A DNA stretch of 25,329 bases, taken from assembly GCA_910579485.1 (NCBI GenBank), contig CAJTVO010000042.1:1-25329 (forward strand). Reading direction: 5' to 3'. Position numbers and translations under genes: made by a program. Origin of the DNA: an uncultured Oscillospiraceae bacterium (GTDB lineage Bacteria; Bacillota; Clostridia; Oscillospirales; Oscillospiraceae). The notes under the pieces are model-generated. The model was not told where the DNA came from and ran no database searches. It was given only the letters and a program-made list of their open reading frames with translations. Shown piece by piece: positions 14,566-23,200 of the stretch; position 1 is the stretch's first letter, and each line of letters starts with the position of its first letter.

Positions 14566-16434
14566 ATGGCTGCAGCAGCGAGGGCGGACACGGTAGTCGC
14601 CCTGGTGGGCAACCCGAACGTGGGCAAATCCACGGTGTTCAACGCCCTGACCAATCTGCGCCAGCACACCGGCAACTGGCCGGGCAAGACGGTAGAGACC
14701 GCCCGAGGCGCGTATACATATCACGGAAGAGGCTACACGCTGGTAGACCTGCCCGGCGCCTACTCCCTCCACCCCGGCTCCGCCGAGGAGGAGGTCACCC
14801 GGGACTATCTGCTTTCCGGCGAGGCGGACGTGACGCTGGTGGTGGCGGACGCCACCTGCCTGGAACGGAACCTGGCCCTGGCCCTCCAGGTCCTGGAGAC
14901 CTCCTGGCCGGTGGTGGTGTGCGTCAATTTGTTGGACGAGGCGGAGAAGAAGCACATCTCCGTGGACCTGGAGGCCCTGGAGCGGGAGCTGGGGTGCCCC
15001 GTCGCCGGCGCCGCCGCCCGGGGAGGCCGGGGGCTGGATGCCGTGCGGCAGGCGCTGGAGGACGCTGCCCTTCATCCCGCGCCCAGGCCGGAGACCACCC
15101 TGATGGCCCGGGTATGCGGAGACTGCCAGGAGTGCAGGACCCTGGCGGCCATGTCCCGGGCCTCCGCCATCATGGAGGCGGCGGTGAAGACGGAGGGGGA
15201 CGCCGCCCACCGGCGGGACCGGGCCCTGGACCGGGTCCTGGCCGGCAAGAGCGGGATCCCGGTGATGCTGGCCCTGCTGGCGGGGGTGCTGTGGATGACC
15301 ATGGTGGGGGCCAACGTGCCCTCGGAGATGCTCTCCCGGCTGCTCATGGGCTGGCAGGAGCCCCTGCGGAGGATATTCCAGGCCCTGGGCGCGCCATGGT
15401 GGCTGGAGGGGGCCCTGGTGGACGGGGTGTACCGGACGGTGGCCTGGGTGGTGTCCGTGATGCTGCCGCCCATGGCCATCTTCTTCCCCCTGTTCACCCT
15501 GCTGGAGGACGCGGGGTATCTGCCCCGGGTGGCCTTCAACCTGGACCACTTCTTCCGGAGGGCCGGGGCCCATGGGCGCCAGAGCCTCACCATGTGCATG
15601 GGACTGGGCTGCAACGCCTGTGCCGTCATGGGCTGCCGGATCATCCAGAGCCCCCGGGAGCGTCTCATTGCCATCCTCACCAACGCCTTCATCCCCTGCA
15701 ACGGGCGGCTGCCCACCCTGACGGCGCTGATCGCCATGTTCTTCGTCACCGGCAGCGGCCTGTGGGACACCGCCGCCTCGGCGGCGCTGCTGATGGGGTG
15801 CATCGTGCTGGCGGTGGCCATGACCCTGTGGGCCAGCCGGTTTCTGGCGGGGACCTTCCTGAAGGGGGAGCCCTCCTCCTTCTCCCTGGAGCTGCCGCCC
15901 TACCGGGCCCCCCAGGTGGGACAGGTGCTGGTGCGCTCCATCCTGGACCGGACCCTGTTCGTCCTGGGCCGGGCGGTGATGGTGGCGGCCCCGGCGGGAC
16001 TGCTCATCTGGACCGCCGCCAACGTGACACTGGGGGGCGAGAGCGTCCTGGTCCGGCTGGCGGGCTTCCTCCAGCCCCTGGGGGCGCTGATGGGTCTGGA
16101 CGGATTCATCCTGCTGGCGTTCCTGCTGGGCTTCCCGGCCAATGAGATCGTGGTGCCCTGTATCCTCATGGGCTACCTCTCCGCTGGTTCCCTGACGGAC
16201 TACGCCGGGCTGGCGGAGCTCCACGGGCTCCTGACGGCCCACGGGTGGACCGTCGCGACGGCGGTGTGCGTCCTGGTGTTCACCATGTTCCACTTTCCCT
16301 GCGGGACCACCTGCTTCACCATCTGGAAGGAGACCAAAAGCGTCAAGTGGACGGCCCTGGCCATCCTCCTGCCCACCGCCGTAGGGATCGTCCTGTGCAT
16401 CCTGATCCACCTGGCCTGCGTGGCGCTGCTGTAG
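14566..16434 (+). CDS. feoB: Ferrous iron transport protein B
   Basis: Inner-membrane Fe(II) transporter of 622 aa with an N-terminal G-protein domain. G1 is GNPNVGKS (residues 15-22), switch I is around GNWPGKTVE (37-45), G3 is DLPG (61-64) and G4 is NLLD (121-124). After a spacer there is a membrane domain of about eight or more hydrophobic segments from about residue 230. It contains the clostridial-type motif GLGCNACAVMGCRIIQSPRERLIAILTNAFIPCNGRLPTL with conserved Cys residues, and the second gate HFPCGTTCFTIWKE. ATG 14566 is chosen because AAGGAGG (14551-14557) lies 8 bp upstream; ATG 14560 is too close. It is at the short end for FeoB, and no feoA is adjacent. The AraC gene is divergent from it. 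Confidence 0.93.
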   Translation: MAAAARADTVVALVGNPNVGKSTVFNALTNLRQHTGNWPGKTVETARGAYTYHGRGYTLVDLPGAYSLHPGSAEEEVTRDYLLSGEADVTLVVADATCLERNLALALQVLETSWPVVVCVNLLDEAEKKHISVDLEALERELGCPVAGAAARGGRGLDAVRQALEDAALHPAPRPETTLMARVCGDCQECRTLAAMSRASAIMEAAVKTEGDAAHRRDRALDRVLAGKSGIPVMLALLAGVLWMTMVGANVPSEMLSRLLMGWQEPLRRIFQALGAPWWLEGALVDGVYRTVAWVVSVMLPPMAIFFPLFTLLEDAGYLPRVAFNLDHFFRRAGAHGRQSLTMCMGLGCNACAVMGCRIIQSPRERLIAILTNAFIPCNGRLPTLTALIAMFFVTGSGLWDTAASAALLMGCIVLAVAMTLWASRFLAGTFLKGEPSSFSLELPPYRAPQVGQVLVRSILDRTLFVLGRAVMVAAPAGLLIWTAANVTLGGESVLVRLAGFLQPLGALMGLDGFILLAFLLGFPANEIVVPCILMGYLSAGSLTDYAGLAELHGLLTAHGWTVATAVCVLVFTMFHFPCGTTCFTIWKETKSVKWTALAILLPTAVGIVLCILIHLACVALL

Positions 16435-16472
16435 GGGGACGGGGAAATCTTCGTCCTTCTGCACAAAAACAC

Positions 16473-16501
16473 TTGCAACCGGAGGCCGGAAGCGGTATAA
16501 T
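16473..16501 (+). promoter_or_regulatory. Promoter of the cytidylate-kinase-like gene
   Basis: TTGCAA (16473-16478), a 17-bp spacer and TATAAT (16496-16501), between feoB and the next gene. The gene's ribosome site AAGGAGG is at 16538-16544. Confidence 0.78.
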
Positions 16502-16551
16502 AAGGATACCACAACGGGCAGTACTGAGCGGAGGAAAAAGGAGGATACAGG

Positions 16552-17178
16552 ATGAACCAGATCATTACCATCAGCCGGGAGTTCGGGAGCGGCGGCAGAG
16601 AGTTGGGACGCCGCCTGTCGGAGCACCTGGGCTGCGCCTACTACGACCAGGAGATCGTCCAGGAGATCGCCAAGCGCACGGAGCTGTCCGAGAAGTACGT
16701 ACAGCAGGTCATCGGGCACCGGCCCATCTCCTCCTTTCCCATCCATATCGGCCGCAGCTTCCGGCTGATGCCCGATCCCCATCTGGAGCAGAGCTGCAAC
16801 ATCTACCGTGAGCAGTGCAGCATCCTGCGGGAGATGGCGGCCAAGTCGGACTGCGTCATCGTGGGCCGCTGCGCGGACTACATCCTGCAGGAGGAGGAAC
16901 CCTTCCGTATCTTCGTGTACGCGGATATGCCCAGCAAGATGCGCCGCTGCCGGGAGAAGGGCTACGAGAAGGAGGACCTGACCGACCGGGAGCTGGAGCG
17001 CCGCATCAACGCCGTCAACCGCAGCCGTGCCGAATACTATGAGTATTGCACCGGGCAGAAGTGGGGCGACCGCATCCACTACGATCTCTGCATCAACACC
17101 ACCCAGGGCACCATCAAGGGCATCGCCGCCGCCATCGCCCGGCTGTGCCTCCCCAAGCAGGGGACCGAGGGTAAATAA
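16552..17178 (+). CDS. Cytidylate kinase-like family protein
   Basis: Protein of 208 aa of the cytidylate-kinase-2 group: P-loop proteins related to nucleoside monophosphate kinases but distinct from Cmk. It starts with ITISREFGSGGRELGRRL, whose glycine-rich segment replaces a normal GxxGxGKS Walker A. The family block CVIVGRCADYIL (about 100-112) and a lid-like stretch RRINAVNRSRAEYYEYCTGQKWGD follow. It presumably phosphorylates a small substrate, but the biochemical role of this clostridial group is unsettled. RBS AAGGAGG lies 7 bp from the ATG. It has its own promoter and terminator, so it is monocistronic. Confidence 0.87.
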   Translation: MNQIITISREFGSGGRELGRRLSEHLGCAYYDQEIVQEIAKRTELSEKYVQQVIGHRPISSFPIHIGRSFRLMPDPHLEQSCNIYREQCSILREMAAKSDCVIVGRCADYILQEEEPFRIFVYADMPSKMRRCREKGYEKEDLTDRELERRINAVNRSRAEYYEYCTGQKWGDRIHYDLCINTTQGTIKGIAAAIARLCLPKQGTEGK

Positions 17179-17192
17179 GAGCCTATACACAA

Positions 17193-17224
17193 AAGGACCG
17201 CAGGAAACTCCTGCGGTCCTTTTT
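17193..17224 (+). terminator. Terminator after the cytidylate-kinase-like gene
   Basis: A perfect 13-bp stem, AAGGACCGCAGGA (17193-17205) and TCCTGCGGTCCTT (17209-17221), with a 3-nt loop and a T-tract (CCTTTTT). Confidence 0.93.
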
Positions 17225-17283
17225 AGCGCAAAAAAAGAAAAAGGGTATGCAGCCAGGTAATTGCTTTCCAATAAAATGGTTGA

Positions 17284-17364
17284 TTATACAAAAAGTTCTT
17301 CGAGGACAAGGACAAGGCCGCTGAAGCCACAACAGACGATCGTGTGATTGACCTTGCCAGTTGA
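17284..17364 (+). pseudogene. Possible 3' remnant of a lost gene
   Basis: An open frame without a start reads LYKKFFEDKDKAAEATTDDRVIDLAS and then stops. The acidic DDRVIDL ending looks like a natural C-terminus. No ribosome site precedes it. The stretch 17225-17456 otherwise holds only the terminator of the minus-strand lipoprotein. No family was recognised, so this could be chance. Confidence 0.3.
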
Positions 17365-17418
17365 CTGACCGCAAGGGGCGAGTGTCTTTGAAAAATGCAC
17401 ATCAATTTTATAATAGAG

Positions 17419-17446
17419 AGGGGCGGCACGTTGATGTGCCGCCCCT
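17419..17446 (-). terminator. Hairpin after the minus-strand lipoprotein
   Basis: A perfect 11-bp stem, AGGGGCGGCAC (17419-17429) and GTGCCGCCCCT (17436-17446). The minus-strand T-tract is weak (CTCTATTATAAAATT), and the stem starts 11 bp after the stop codon. Confidence 0.65.
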
Positions 17447-17456
17447 TAATCTTGCA

Positions 17457-18563
17457 TTAGCCTTTTATAAATACTATACGGGCATGACCGTCGGCGTAAC
17501 CGACTAAAACATCGTCAGATGCCTGACACATATACCACTGCTCGGTAACACGGTCCGGGTCCGGTCCATAATTCAGACAACCATCCACAGACCAATAAAA
17601 ATCACTGTATTCCTCTTCCGTGTCCTCTTTCTTCGATTGTTTTCTTCCGGTTCCTTCTTCTTCAAAAATGTACTCTCTCGTATCGCCGGAGTCATTCGAA
17701 TACCCAATTACATCCCAACGACCTACAATCGTTTCTTTAATGCTATCATCTGACATCGCGGAGAATATGGGTTTCATTTCATCGAAATATGGGCTGGAAT
17801 TCTCTGTCCAGTCAGTAAGCATGTCGCCGTCCCCTCCGAAAATCTTCGCCATTTCTATAACGGTTTCCGGGTCTGCGCTGTAGCCGTAGGCGTCCCTCAC
17901 GGGGAAGACATATGTAAATTCTTCGCCCTTCAAGGTAACAATCAACTGGATTTGCTCGTCAACATTCTCGGAAATTTTTGACGGGAGTTCAAAATAGCCT
18001 CTGCACACACGGAGGGCATCCATCGGCTCAAAAGTAACATTGTTGGAAAATGTTCCGTATAGTGGGTCTACAAAAGCGCCGGTGTCTTTTGCAATCGCAA
18101 ATTCATAGGTTTCAAAGGTATAGCCGTCCCCATAATCAACGGAAAAGTCAATGTCGTAAGCGCTAAAGTTCTCTGTAGTCTTTCCCTCATAGAGCAGAGT
18201 GCCCGCAAAGAACAGGAATACCTTTCCATCGTCCGCACTCTGATAATATCTTGAACTGCCTGCTTTGCATGATGATTTATATTCTGCATCTGCCCGGAGC
18301 AGAAAATCAGGGCCAGAATTAGCCCCCGTCTTGGCATCTCCCCATTCAATCTCGGTCAGGCGGAATGTCCAATCCCCCGCCGTTGCTCCATCCGTAAGTG
18401 ATAAGGTATCAACCTCCGCGCCGCCGTTGGGCGTATCGGTGTTTGCCGTGTCCCCATTCCCGCCGCTGGGCGTGTTGGTATCCCCGGTCCCGCTACCGCC
18501 GCCACAGGCTGCCAGAGAGAGGGATAGAGCCGCCGCAAGTGCGAGTGCCAAAAGTTTCTTCAT
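17457..18563 (-). CDS. Secreted lipoprotein of unknown function
   Basis: Lipoprotein of 368 aa with signal peptide and lipobox LAAC (Cys20). A low-complexity Gly/Asn/Thr/Asp linker (about residues 21-55) follows, as in many surface lipoproteins. The body is acidic and beta-rich. The C-terminal part (about 275-365: GRWDVIGYSND, REYIFEEEGTGRK, YWSVDGCL) resembles lipocalin-like or DUF-type domains that read a value with short strands. I do not recognise a family with certainty. RBS TAGGAGG lies just before the ATG. The promoter at 18641-18669 is clear. It is divergent from an XRE-type regulator, which may control it. It is less GC-rich than the flanking housekeeping genes. Confidence 0.8.
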   Translation of the reverse strand: MKKLLALALAAALSLSLAACGGGSGTGDTNTPSGGNGDTANTDTPNGGAEVDTLSLTDGATAGDWTFRLTEIEWGDAKTGANSGPDFLLRADAEYKSSCKAGSSRYYQSADDGKVFLFFAGTLLYEGKTTENFSAYDIDFSVDYGDGYTFETYEFAIAKDTGAFVDPLYGTFSNNVTFEPMDALRVCRGYFELPSKISENVDEQIQLIVTLKGEEFTYVFPVRDAYGYSADPETVIEMAKIFGGDGDMLTDWTENSSPYFDEMKPIFSAMSDDSIKETIVGRWDVIGYSNDSGDTREYIFEEEGTGRKQSKKEDTEEEYSDFYWSVDGCLNYGPDPDRVTEQWYMCQASDDVLVGYADGHARIVFIKG

Positions 18564-18640
18564 TTTTTTGCCTCCTACAATAGTATGATTTTGTTCTGTG
18601 TCTCTGTCATGGTCTTGCCATCAGCCACACAGCGAAAAGT

Positions 18641-18669
18641 ATTATACGCTATTTTCTTGCTAATTGCAA
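18641..18669 (-). promoter_or_regulatory. Promoter of the minus-strand lipoprotein
   Basis: On the minus strand: TTGCAA (18669-18664), a 17-bp spacer and TATAAT (18646-18641). The leader is about 70 nt. Confidence 0.78.
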
Positions 18670-18759
18670 TATGTTTTGCGGATATTCTGGCGATTAGCGT
18701 GTTTAATTTCTGGCTATATGCTGTAAAATCTATCAATAAGACAGTTGAGGGGAAACACG

Positions 18760-19119
18760 ATGGATTTAACACTTATGGGCAGCAAAATCAAGGCAGAGCG
18801 AAAACGGCTCAATTTGACATTGGAAACATTATCGGAGCAGGTAGGAATATCCAGAAACTACCTTTGGGAAATAGAGGCTGGACGCAAGGCCCCTGCATTG
18901 AATACACTTTTTAATTTAGGCGTTACCCTTAACGTGTCTATTGATTATCTGCTGGGGGCCTCCGCCGAAAAGAAAAGTATTAGCGGCAATTCTCCTACCA
19001 CGGAACGTGATTTAGAGATCGCGCGGATTATGAAAGCACTAAACGAGTATGAAGTAAAAGAGTTATCACTAATATCTAACGTGATACATGACTTTTCAAG
19101 ATATTTTGAACAAAAATAG
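18760..19119 (+). CDS. XRE-family helix-turn-helix transcriptional regulator
   Basis: Regulator of 119 aa. Residues about 5-62 form a Cro/CI-type HTH domain: GSKIKAERKRLNLTLETLSEQVGISRNYLWEIEAGRKAPALNTLFNLGVTLNVSIDYLLG. The rest is a helical tail (about 75-119) that may dimerise. The start is ATG 18760, with GAGGGG about 8 bp upstream. Single-HTH proteins of this size are common in mobile or accessory pockets. It is divergent from the lipoprotein across about 200 bp and could repress it. Its own promoter is not clear (a weak TAAAAT at 18724-18729). A terminator follows directly. Confidence 0.85.
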   Translation: MDLTLMGSKIKAERKRLNLTLETLSEQVGISRNYLWEIEAGRKAPALNTLFNLGVTLNVSIDYLLGASAEKKSISGNSPTTERDLEIARIMKALNEYEVKELSLISNVIHDFSRYFEQK

Positions 19120-19154
19120 CAAGCACGGTTGCTGGAAAGCCGTGCTTGCGTTTT
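19119..19154 (+). terminator. Terminator after the XRE regulator
   Basis: A perfect 10-bp stem, GCAAGCACGG (19119-19128) and CCGTGCTTGC (19140-19149), followed by GTTTTG. The stem begins at the last base of the stop codon. Confidence 0.82.
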
Positions 19155-19161
19155 GTTATGA

Positions 19162-19350
19162 GGAAAGTACCTCTGTGGTGCCACGCTCCGCAACACGAAA
19201 AAATTTTATGACCTCTTCATGTTTCTCTGCGGCGTCTGTCTGATCCGGCAGAAGTACGACCCGGAAAAAATCGCGGCGGATAAGAAGAAGGTGGAAGATA
19301 TGGAGAAAGAAAAGGCCGAACTGGAAAAGAAGCTGGCCAGCATGGAATAA
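19162..19350 (+). pseudogene. C-terminal remnant of a truncated gene
   Basis: An open frame of 62 codons with no plausible start or ribosome site, ending in TAA at 19350. It reads GKYLCGATLRNTKKFYDLFMFLCGVCLI, then RQKYDPEKIAADKKKVEDM and a heptad-like EKEKAELEKKLASME. A hydrophobic stretch followed by a charged coiled-coil tail looks like genuine protein, probably the C-terminus of a membrane protein whose 5' part is missing. The frame is cut immediately after the XRE terminator, which suggests that the lipoprotein-XRE pair was inserted or the gene was partly deleted. The family was not recognised. Confidence 0.5.
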
Positions 19351-19357
19351 CCTGCAT

Positions 19358-19418
19358 AAAAAAGCGGCCGCAGGAACCCTCCCGCGGCCATAAAAAAACC
19401 GCCCCCTGAGGGAGCGGT
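19358..19418 (-). terminator. Two tandem terminators after higA
   Basis: The proximal one is CCGCTCCC-TCA-GGGGGCGG on the minus strand (stem about 19399-19418) followed by TTTTTTT. The distal one is GGCCGC...GCGGCC (19366-19389) followed on the minus strand by TTTTTT (19363-19358). The distal hairpin resembles the purL 3' hairpin in inverted orientation. Confidence 0.75.
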
Positions 19419-19423
19419 CACGG

Positions 19424-19720
19424 TCATTTGCTGGTGAGGGTAAGAGGTACGAACTCAAGCTTGAGCTGCATCCCCAGACCGGCGGCCAGGCGCTTTAGGG
19501 TGCGTATGGACGGGTTCCCCGTCCCGTTCTCAAGGCGGCTGATGTCGGCCTGAGCGATCCCGGTCGCTTCAGAGAGCTGCTTTTGAGTGAGGTCGTTTGC
19601 TTCCCTGCCCTCAATGATGGCGCGGATGATCTGGCGCTCAGGTTCAAGCGCCTCCCATTCGGTGCGAAATTCCGGGTCCTTCATCTGCTCGCTGAGGGTT
19701 TCGCGAAAATTCTTTCCCAC
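19424..19720 (-). CDS. higA: HigA-type antitoxin (XRE family)
   Basis: Protein of 98 aa with an N-terminal helical part (ETLSEQMKDPEFRTEWEALEPERQIIRAIIEGR) and a C-terminal HTH (LTQKQLSEATGIAQADISRLENGTGNPSIRTLKRLAAGLGMQLKLEF). This is the standard HigA layout: it neutralises the toxin and represses the operon. The start lies 3 bp after the toxin stop codon, so the order is toxin-antitoxin as in higBA. It probably binds the palindrome inside the promoter at 20105-20122. Tandem terminators follow. Confidence 0.88.
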   Translation of the reverse strand: MGKNFRETLSEQMKDPEFRTEWEALEPERQIIRAIIEGREANDLTQKQLSEATGIAQADISRLENGTGNPSIRTLKRLAAGLGMQLKLEFVPLTLTSK

Positions 19721-19723
19721 AGG

Positions 19724-20074
19724 TCAGTCCTCCTTCCTGCTCTGGTAGTCGGCGCGATAACGCTTTGCCCGCTCTATCTCTGCGGGCGGGGTTCGGGCGG
19801 TCTTTTTCACAAAACCATTTGTCAGGATCGCCTTTTGCCCCACAACGAAGAAATACAGGACGCGGGTAATGTCAGAAGACTGCTTTGCCCGTACCTCAAA
19901 AATACCATCACCCAGAGGTTTGGAGTAGGGCTCACGCAGTGCCGGGCCTTTTTCCTCCAGGAACGCAAGCATCGTCAGCAGCTTTGCCCTCATTTTCGTG
20001 TTCTGGGCTAGGATAAAGTCCTCTGCCGGTCTGGTTCCGTCCTCCGTTTCATAGTATTCCACGGTGTAACTCAT
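19724..20074 (-). CDS. higB: HigB/RelE-type toxin (Gp49-like)
   Basis: Toxin of 116 aa in the RelE/HigB superfamily (phage-derived Gp49-like), predicted to be a ribosome-dependent mRNA interferase. Family signs are YYETEDGTRPAEDFI, a helical ALREPYSKPLGDGIFEVRAKQ, the strand segment ITRVLYFFVVGQKAILTNGFVKKTARTPPAEIERAKRYRADY and basic residues for RNA contact. It is intact and 116 aa is normal. The start has a weak ribosome site (AGGTGA). It is the first gene of the pair and is transcribed from a strong, operator-bearing promoter. Confidence 0.87.
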   Translation of the reverse strand: MSYTVEYYETEDGTRPAEDFILAQNTKMRAKLLTMLAFLEEKGPALREPYSKPLGDGIFEVRAKQSSDITRVLYFFVVGQKAILTNGFVKKTARTPPAEIERAKRYRADYQSRKED

Positions 20075-20100
20075 TCAGTCACCTGCTTTCTTCCAGCTCC

Positions 20101-20129
20101 ATTATATGTGATATAGCACATAAAGTCAA
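20101..20129 (-). promoter_or_regulatory. higBA promoter with palindromic operator
   Basis: On the minus strand: TTGACT (20129-20124), a 17-bp spacer and TATAAT (20106-20101). The spacer is almost entirely TATGTGCTATATCACATA (20122-20105), an 18-bp palindrome with a single mismatched pair. A bound HigA would block the polymerase, giving negative autoregulation. Confidence 0.85.
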
Positions 20130-20194
20130 CATGGATTCCCTTATTTTTTTGCTTGTCTTTTGGGATACCCTGCGAAAACAAGGACTGGCAGGTA

Positions 20195-20237
20195 AAGCGA
20201 AGCGGCCGCGGGATGTTCCCTGCGGCCGCCGTCGCTT
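20195..20237 (-). terminator. GC-rich hairpin at the purL 3' end
   Basis: AAGCGA (20195-20200) pairs with TCGCTT (20232-20237), enclosing GCGGCCGC-GGGA (20202-20213) and TCCC-T-GCGGCCGC (20216-20228). It overlaps the purL stop codon. The minus-strand T-tract is poor, so it may be an RNA-end stabiliser as much as a terminator. Confidence 0.5.
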
Positions 20238-23200
20238 ATTTAAAATACTTCGCCGCGCTGCGGAACAGGCCCATATCATAGTTTCCAGGCACGTTCCGGT
20301 AGAGGGCGGGGCCGATGCGCTCGCTGTGTCCCATCTTGCCCAGCACCCTGCCGTCCGGGGAGGTGACGCCCTCGATGGCCCACATCGCCCCGTTGGGATT
20401 GAAGGCGGCGTCCATAGAGGGCGCGCCCTCCAGGTCCACGTACTGGGTGGCGATCTGACCGTTGTCCGCCAGCTGGCGCAGGACGCTCTCCGGCGCGATG
20501 AACCGGCCCTCGCCGTGGGAGATGGGCACGCTGTAGATCTCGCCGGGGGCGGTCTCCATCAGCCAGGGGGAGAGACTGCTGCACACCCGCGTCCGCACAA
20601 TGGACGACTGATGCCGCCCAATGGCGTTGTAGGTCAGGGTGGGGCAGTCCCCGTCCGTGTCCCGGATTTCCCCGAAGGGGATCAGCCCCAGCTTCACCAG
20701 GGCCTGGAAGCCGTTGCAGATGCCCAGCATCAGGCCGTCCCGGTTCCGGAGGAGATCATGGATGGCGTCCGTCAGCTTGGGATTGCGCAGGAAGGAGACG
20801 ATGAATTTCGCCGACCCGTCCGGCTCGTCCCCGCCGGAAAACCCGCCGGGGAGGAAGACGATCTGCGCGTGACCGATGGAGTGCTCCAGCTCCAGCGCGG
20901 ACTGGGCCAGGGCGTCGGAGGTCAGGTTGCGGATGACCACCGTCTCAGCGGTCATGCCCGCCCGGAGGCAGGCCCGGACGCTGTCATATTCGCAGTTGGT
21001 GCCGGGGAACACGGGGACCACCACCCGGGGCCGCGCGATGCCGTGAGGCATGACGGCGGGGGCCTTCCCGCTCCAGGTGACAGGCTCCACCGGCTGGCTG
21101 CCGCCGGCCTGGGTGGGATACACGTCCTCCAGAACGCCCTCGTTGAGGGCCAGCAGCTCGTCGATAGCGGCGGAATCGCCCGGAAGGGCAACCACCGGCT
21201 CTGCCGTGGTCTCGCCGGCGCGCTGGGCCCAAGGCAGGTCCACGTCCTCCGCCAGTTCCGCAACGATGGCTCCATAGAGCGTGGCGTACCACGGCCCGTC
21301 CTCCCATTCCGCCCCGGACCGGAAGCCCACCCGGTTGCCGAAGGACATCTTCACCACCGCCTCGGCGGCGCTGTCCTCCACCGCCCAGGCGGCCTTGACC
21401 TTCCCGGACCGGGCCAGAGCGTGGAAGGCGTCCCAGGCGGCCTTGATGTTTTCCGGGTCCGCTCCGGCGAACACATAGACCGGATGGCCCGCCTCCTTGA
21501 ACTCCGGCGTAATGGCCTCATCTGCCTTAATGGGCGCAATGGCGAAGGATATGACGGTAGGCGGCACGTCCAGATCCATGAACGAGCCGGACATGGAGTC
21601 CTTGCCGCCGATGGCGGCGCAGCCGTAGTCCAGCTGGGCCTCCAGCGCCCCCAGCAGGGCGGCGAAGGGCTTGCCCCAGCGCTCCGGCTCCGTGCGCAGT
21701 TTCTCAAAAAATTCCTGCAAGGTGAGGTAGGCTTTTTTGTAGTCCGCTCCCGCCGCCACCAGCTTGGTCAGGGAGGTGACCACGGCGTCCATGGCCCCGG
21801 AGAAGGGATCGACGCTCAGCCGCTCCGGGTCGCAGCCGTAGGCCATGACGCTGGCCTGGTCTGTTTCCGTGCAGGGGTCCACGGGCAGCAGGGCGGTCAT
21901 GGACTGGGCGGGGGTCCGCTGGGTCTTCCCGCCGAAGGGCATGGTCACGCTGCCCGCGCCGATGGTGCTGTCGAAGCGCTCCACCAGCCCCCGCCGGGAG
22001 GCGCAGGGCAGACTTGCCGCCAGTTCCCGCAGGGAGTGGAACTTGGGCTGTCCCATGGCGGTACGGTCCTTCTCCTCCACGGATACTTTCGCGTGCTTCA
22101 CCGCGCCGTTGGTGTCCAGGAAGGCCCGGCTCAGGTCCGCGATGGTCTCCCCCCGCCACTTCATCACCATGCGGGGGCTTTCCGTCACCACGGCGGCCCG
22201 GTAGGCCTCCAGATTCTCGGTCCCGGCCAGCGCGATAAAACGCTCCTCGTCCTCGGGGGCGACGACCACCGCCATGCGCTCCTGACTCTCGGAGATGGCA
22301 AGCTCCGTGCCGTCCAGGCCGTCGTACTTCTTCCGTACCGCATCCAGGTCGATCTCCAGCCCGTCGGCCAGCTCGCCGATGGCGACGGATACGCCGCCCG
22401 CGCCGAAGTCGTTGCACCGTTTGATCATTTTCGTAACAACGGGGTTCCGGAACAGCCGCTGGAGCTTCCGCTCCTCGGGGGCGTTGCCCTTCTGGACCTC
22501 GCTGGCCATGGTGGCGAGGGACTGCGTGTTGTGGCTCTTGGAGGACCCGGTGGCCCCGCCGATGCCGTCCCGTCCCGTGCGGCCTCCCAGAAGGATGACC
22601 ACGTCCCCGGGGGCGGGACGCTCCCGCCGGACGTTCTCCGCTGGAGCCGCCGCCACCACTGCGCCGCACTCCAGATGCTTGGCGATGTAGCCCGGATGAT
22701 ACAGCTCCGCAACATGTCCGGTGGCGAGGCCGATCTGGTTGCCGTAGGAGGAGTACCCCGCCGCCGCCGTCTGGGCGATCTTCCGCTGGGGCAGCTTGCC
22801 GGGGAGGGTGTCCTCGAAGCTGGCCCGGGGGTCGCCGCATCCGGTGACCCGCATGGCCTGATGGACGTAGGCCCGTCCCGACAGGGGGTCCCGGATGCAC
22901 CCGCCGATGCAGGTGGCTGCGCCGCCGAAGGGTTCGATCTCCGTGGGGTGGTTGTGGGTCTCGTTCTTGAACATGAGGAGCCAGTCCTGCTCCACGGTCC
23001 CCGCCGCCATGGCGATCCTGGCTGGGACGTGGATGGAGCAGGCGTTGATCTCCTCGCTCTCGTCCAGCTCGGGGAGCAGGCCCCGCTTTTTCAGTACCTT
23101 CGTGCCGATGGTGGCGATGTCCATGAGGGTCTGGGGCCGCTTCGCCGCCTTCTCCTCGCCGTAGACCTCCACCCGGGCGGCCAGATAGCGCTCATAGGCC

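Noticed and set aside
14473..17271. Long open frame on the minus strand opposite feoB and the kinase-like gene
   Set aside because: High GC gives long shadow frames; the composition is Gly/Gln/His-rich nonsense and the plus-strand genes are clearly real.
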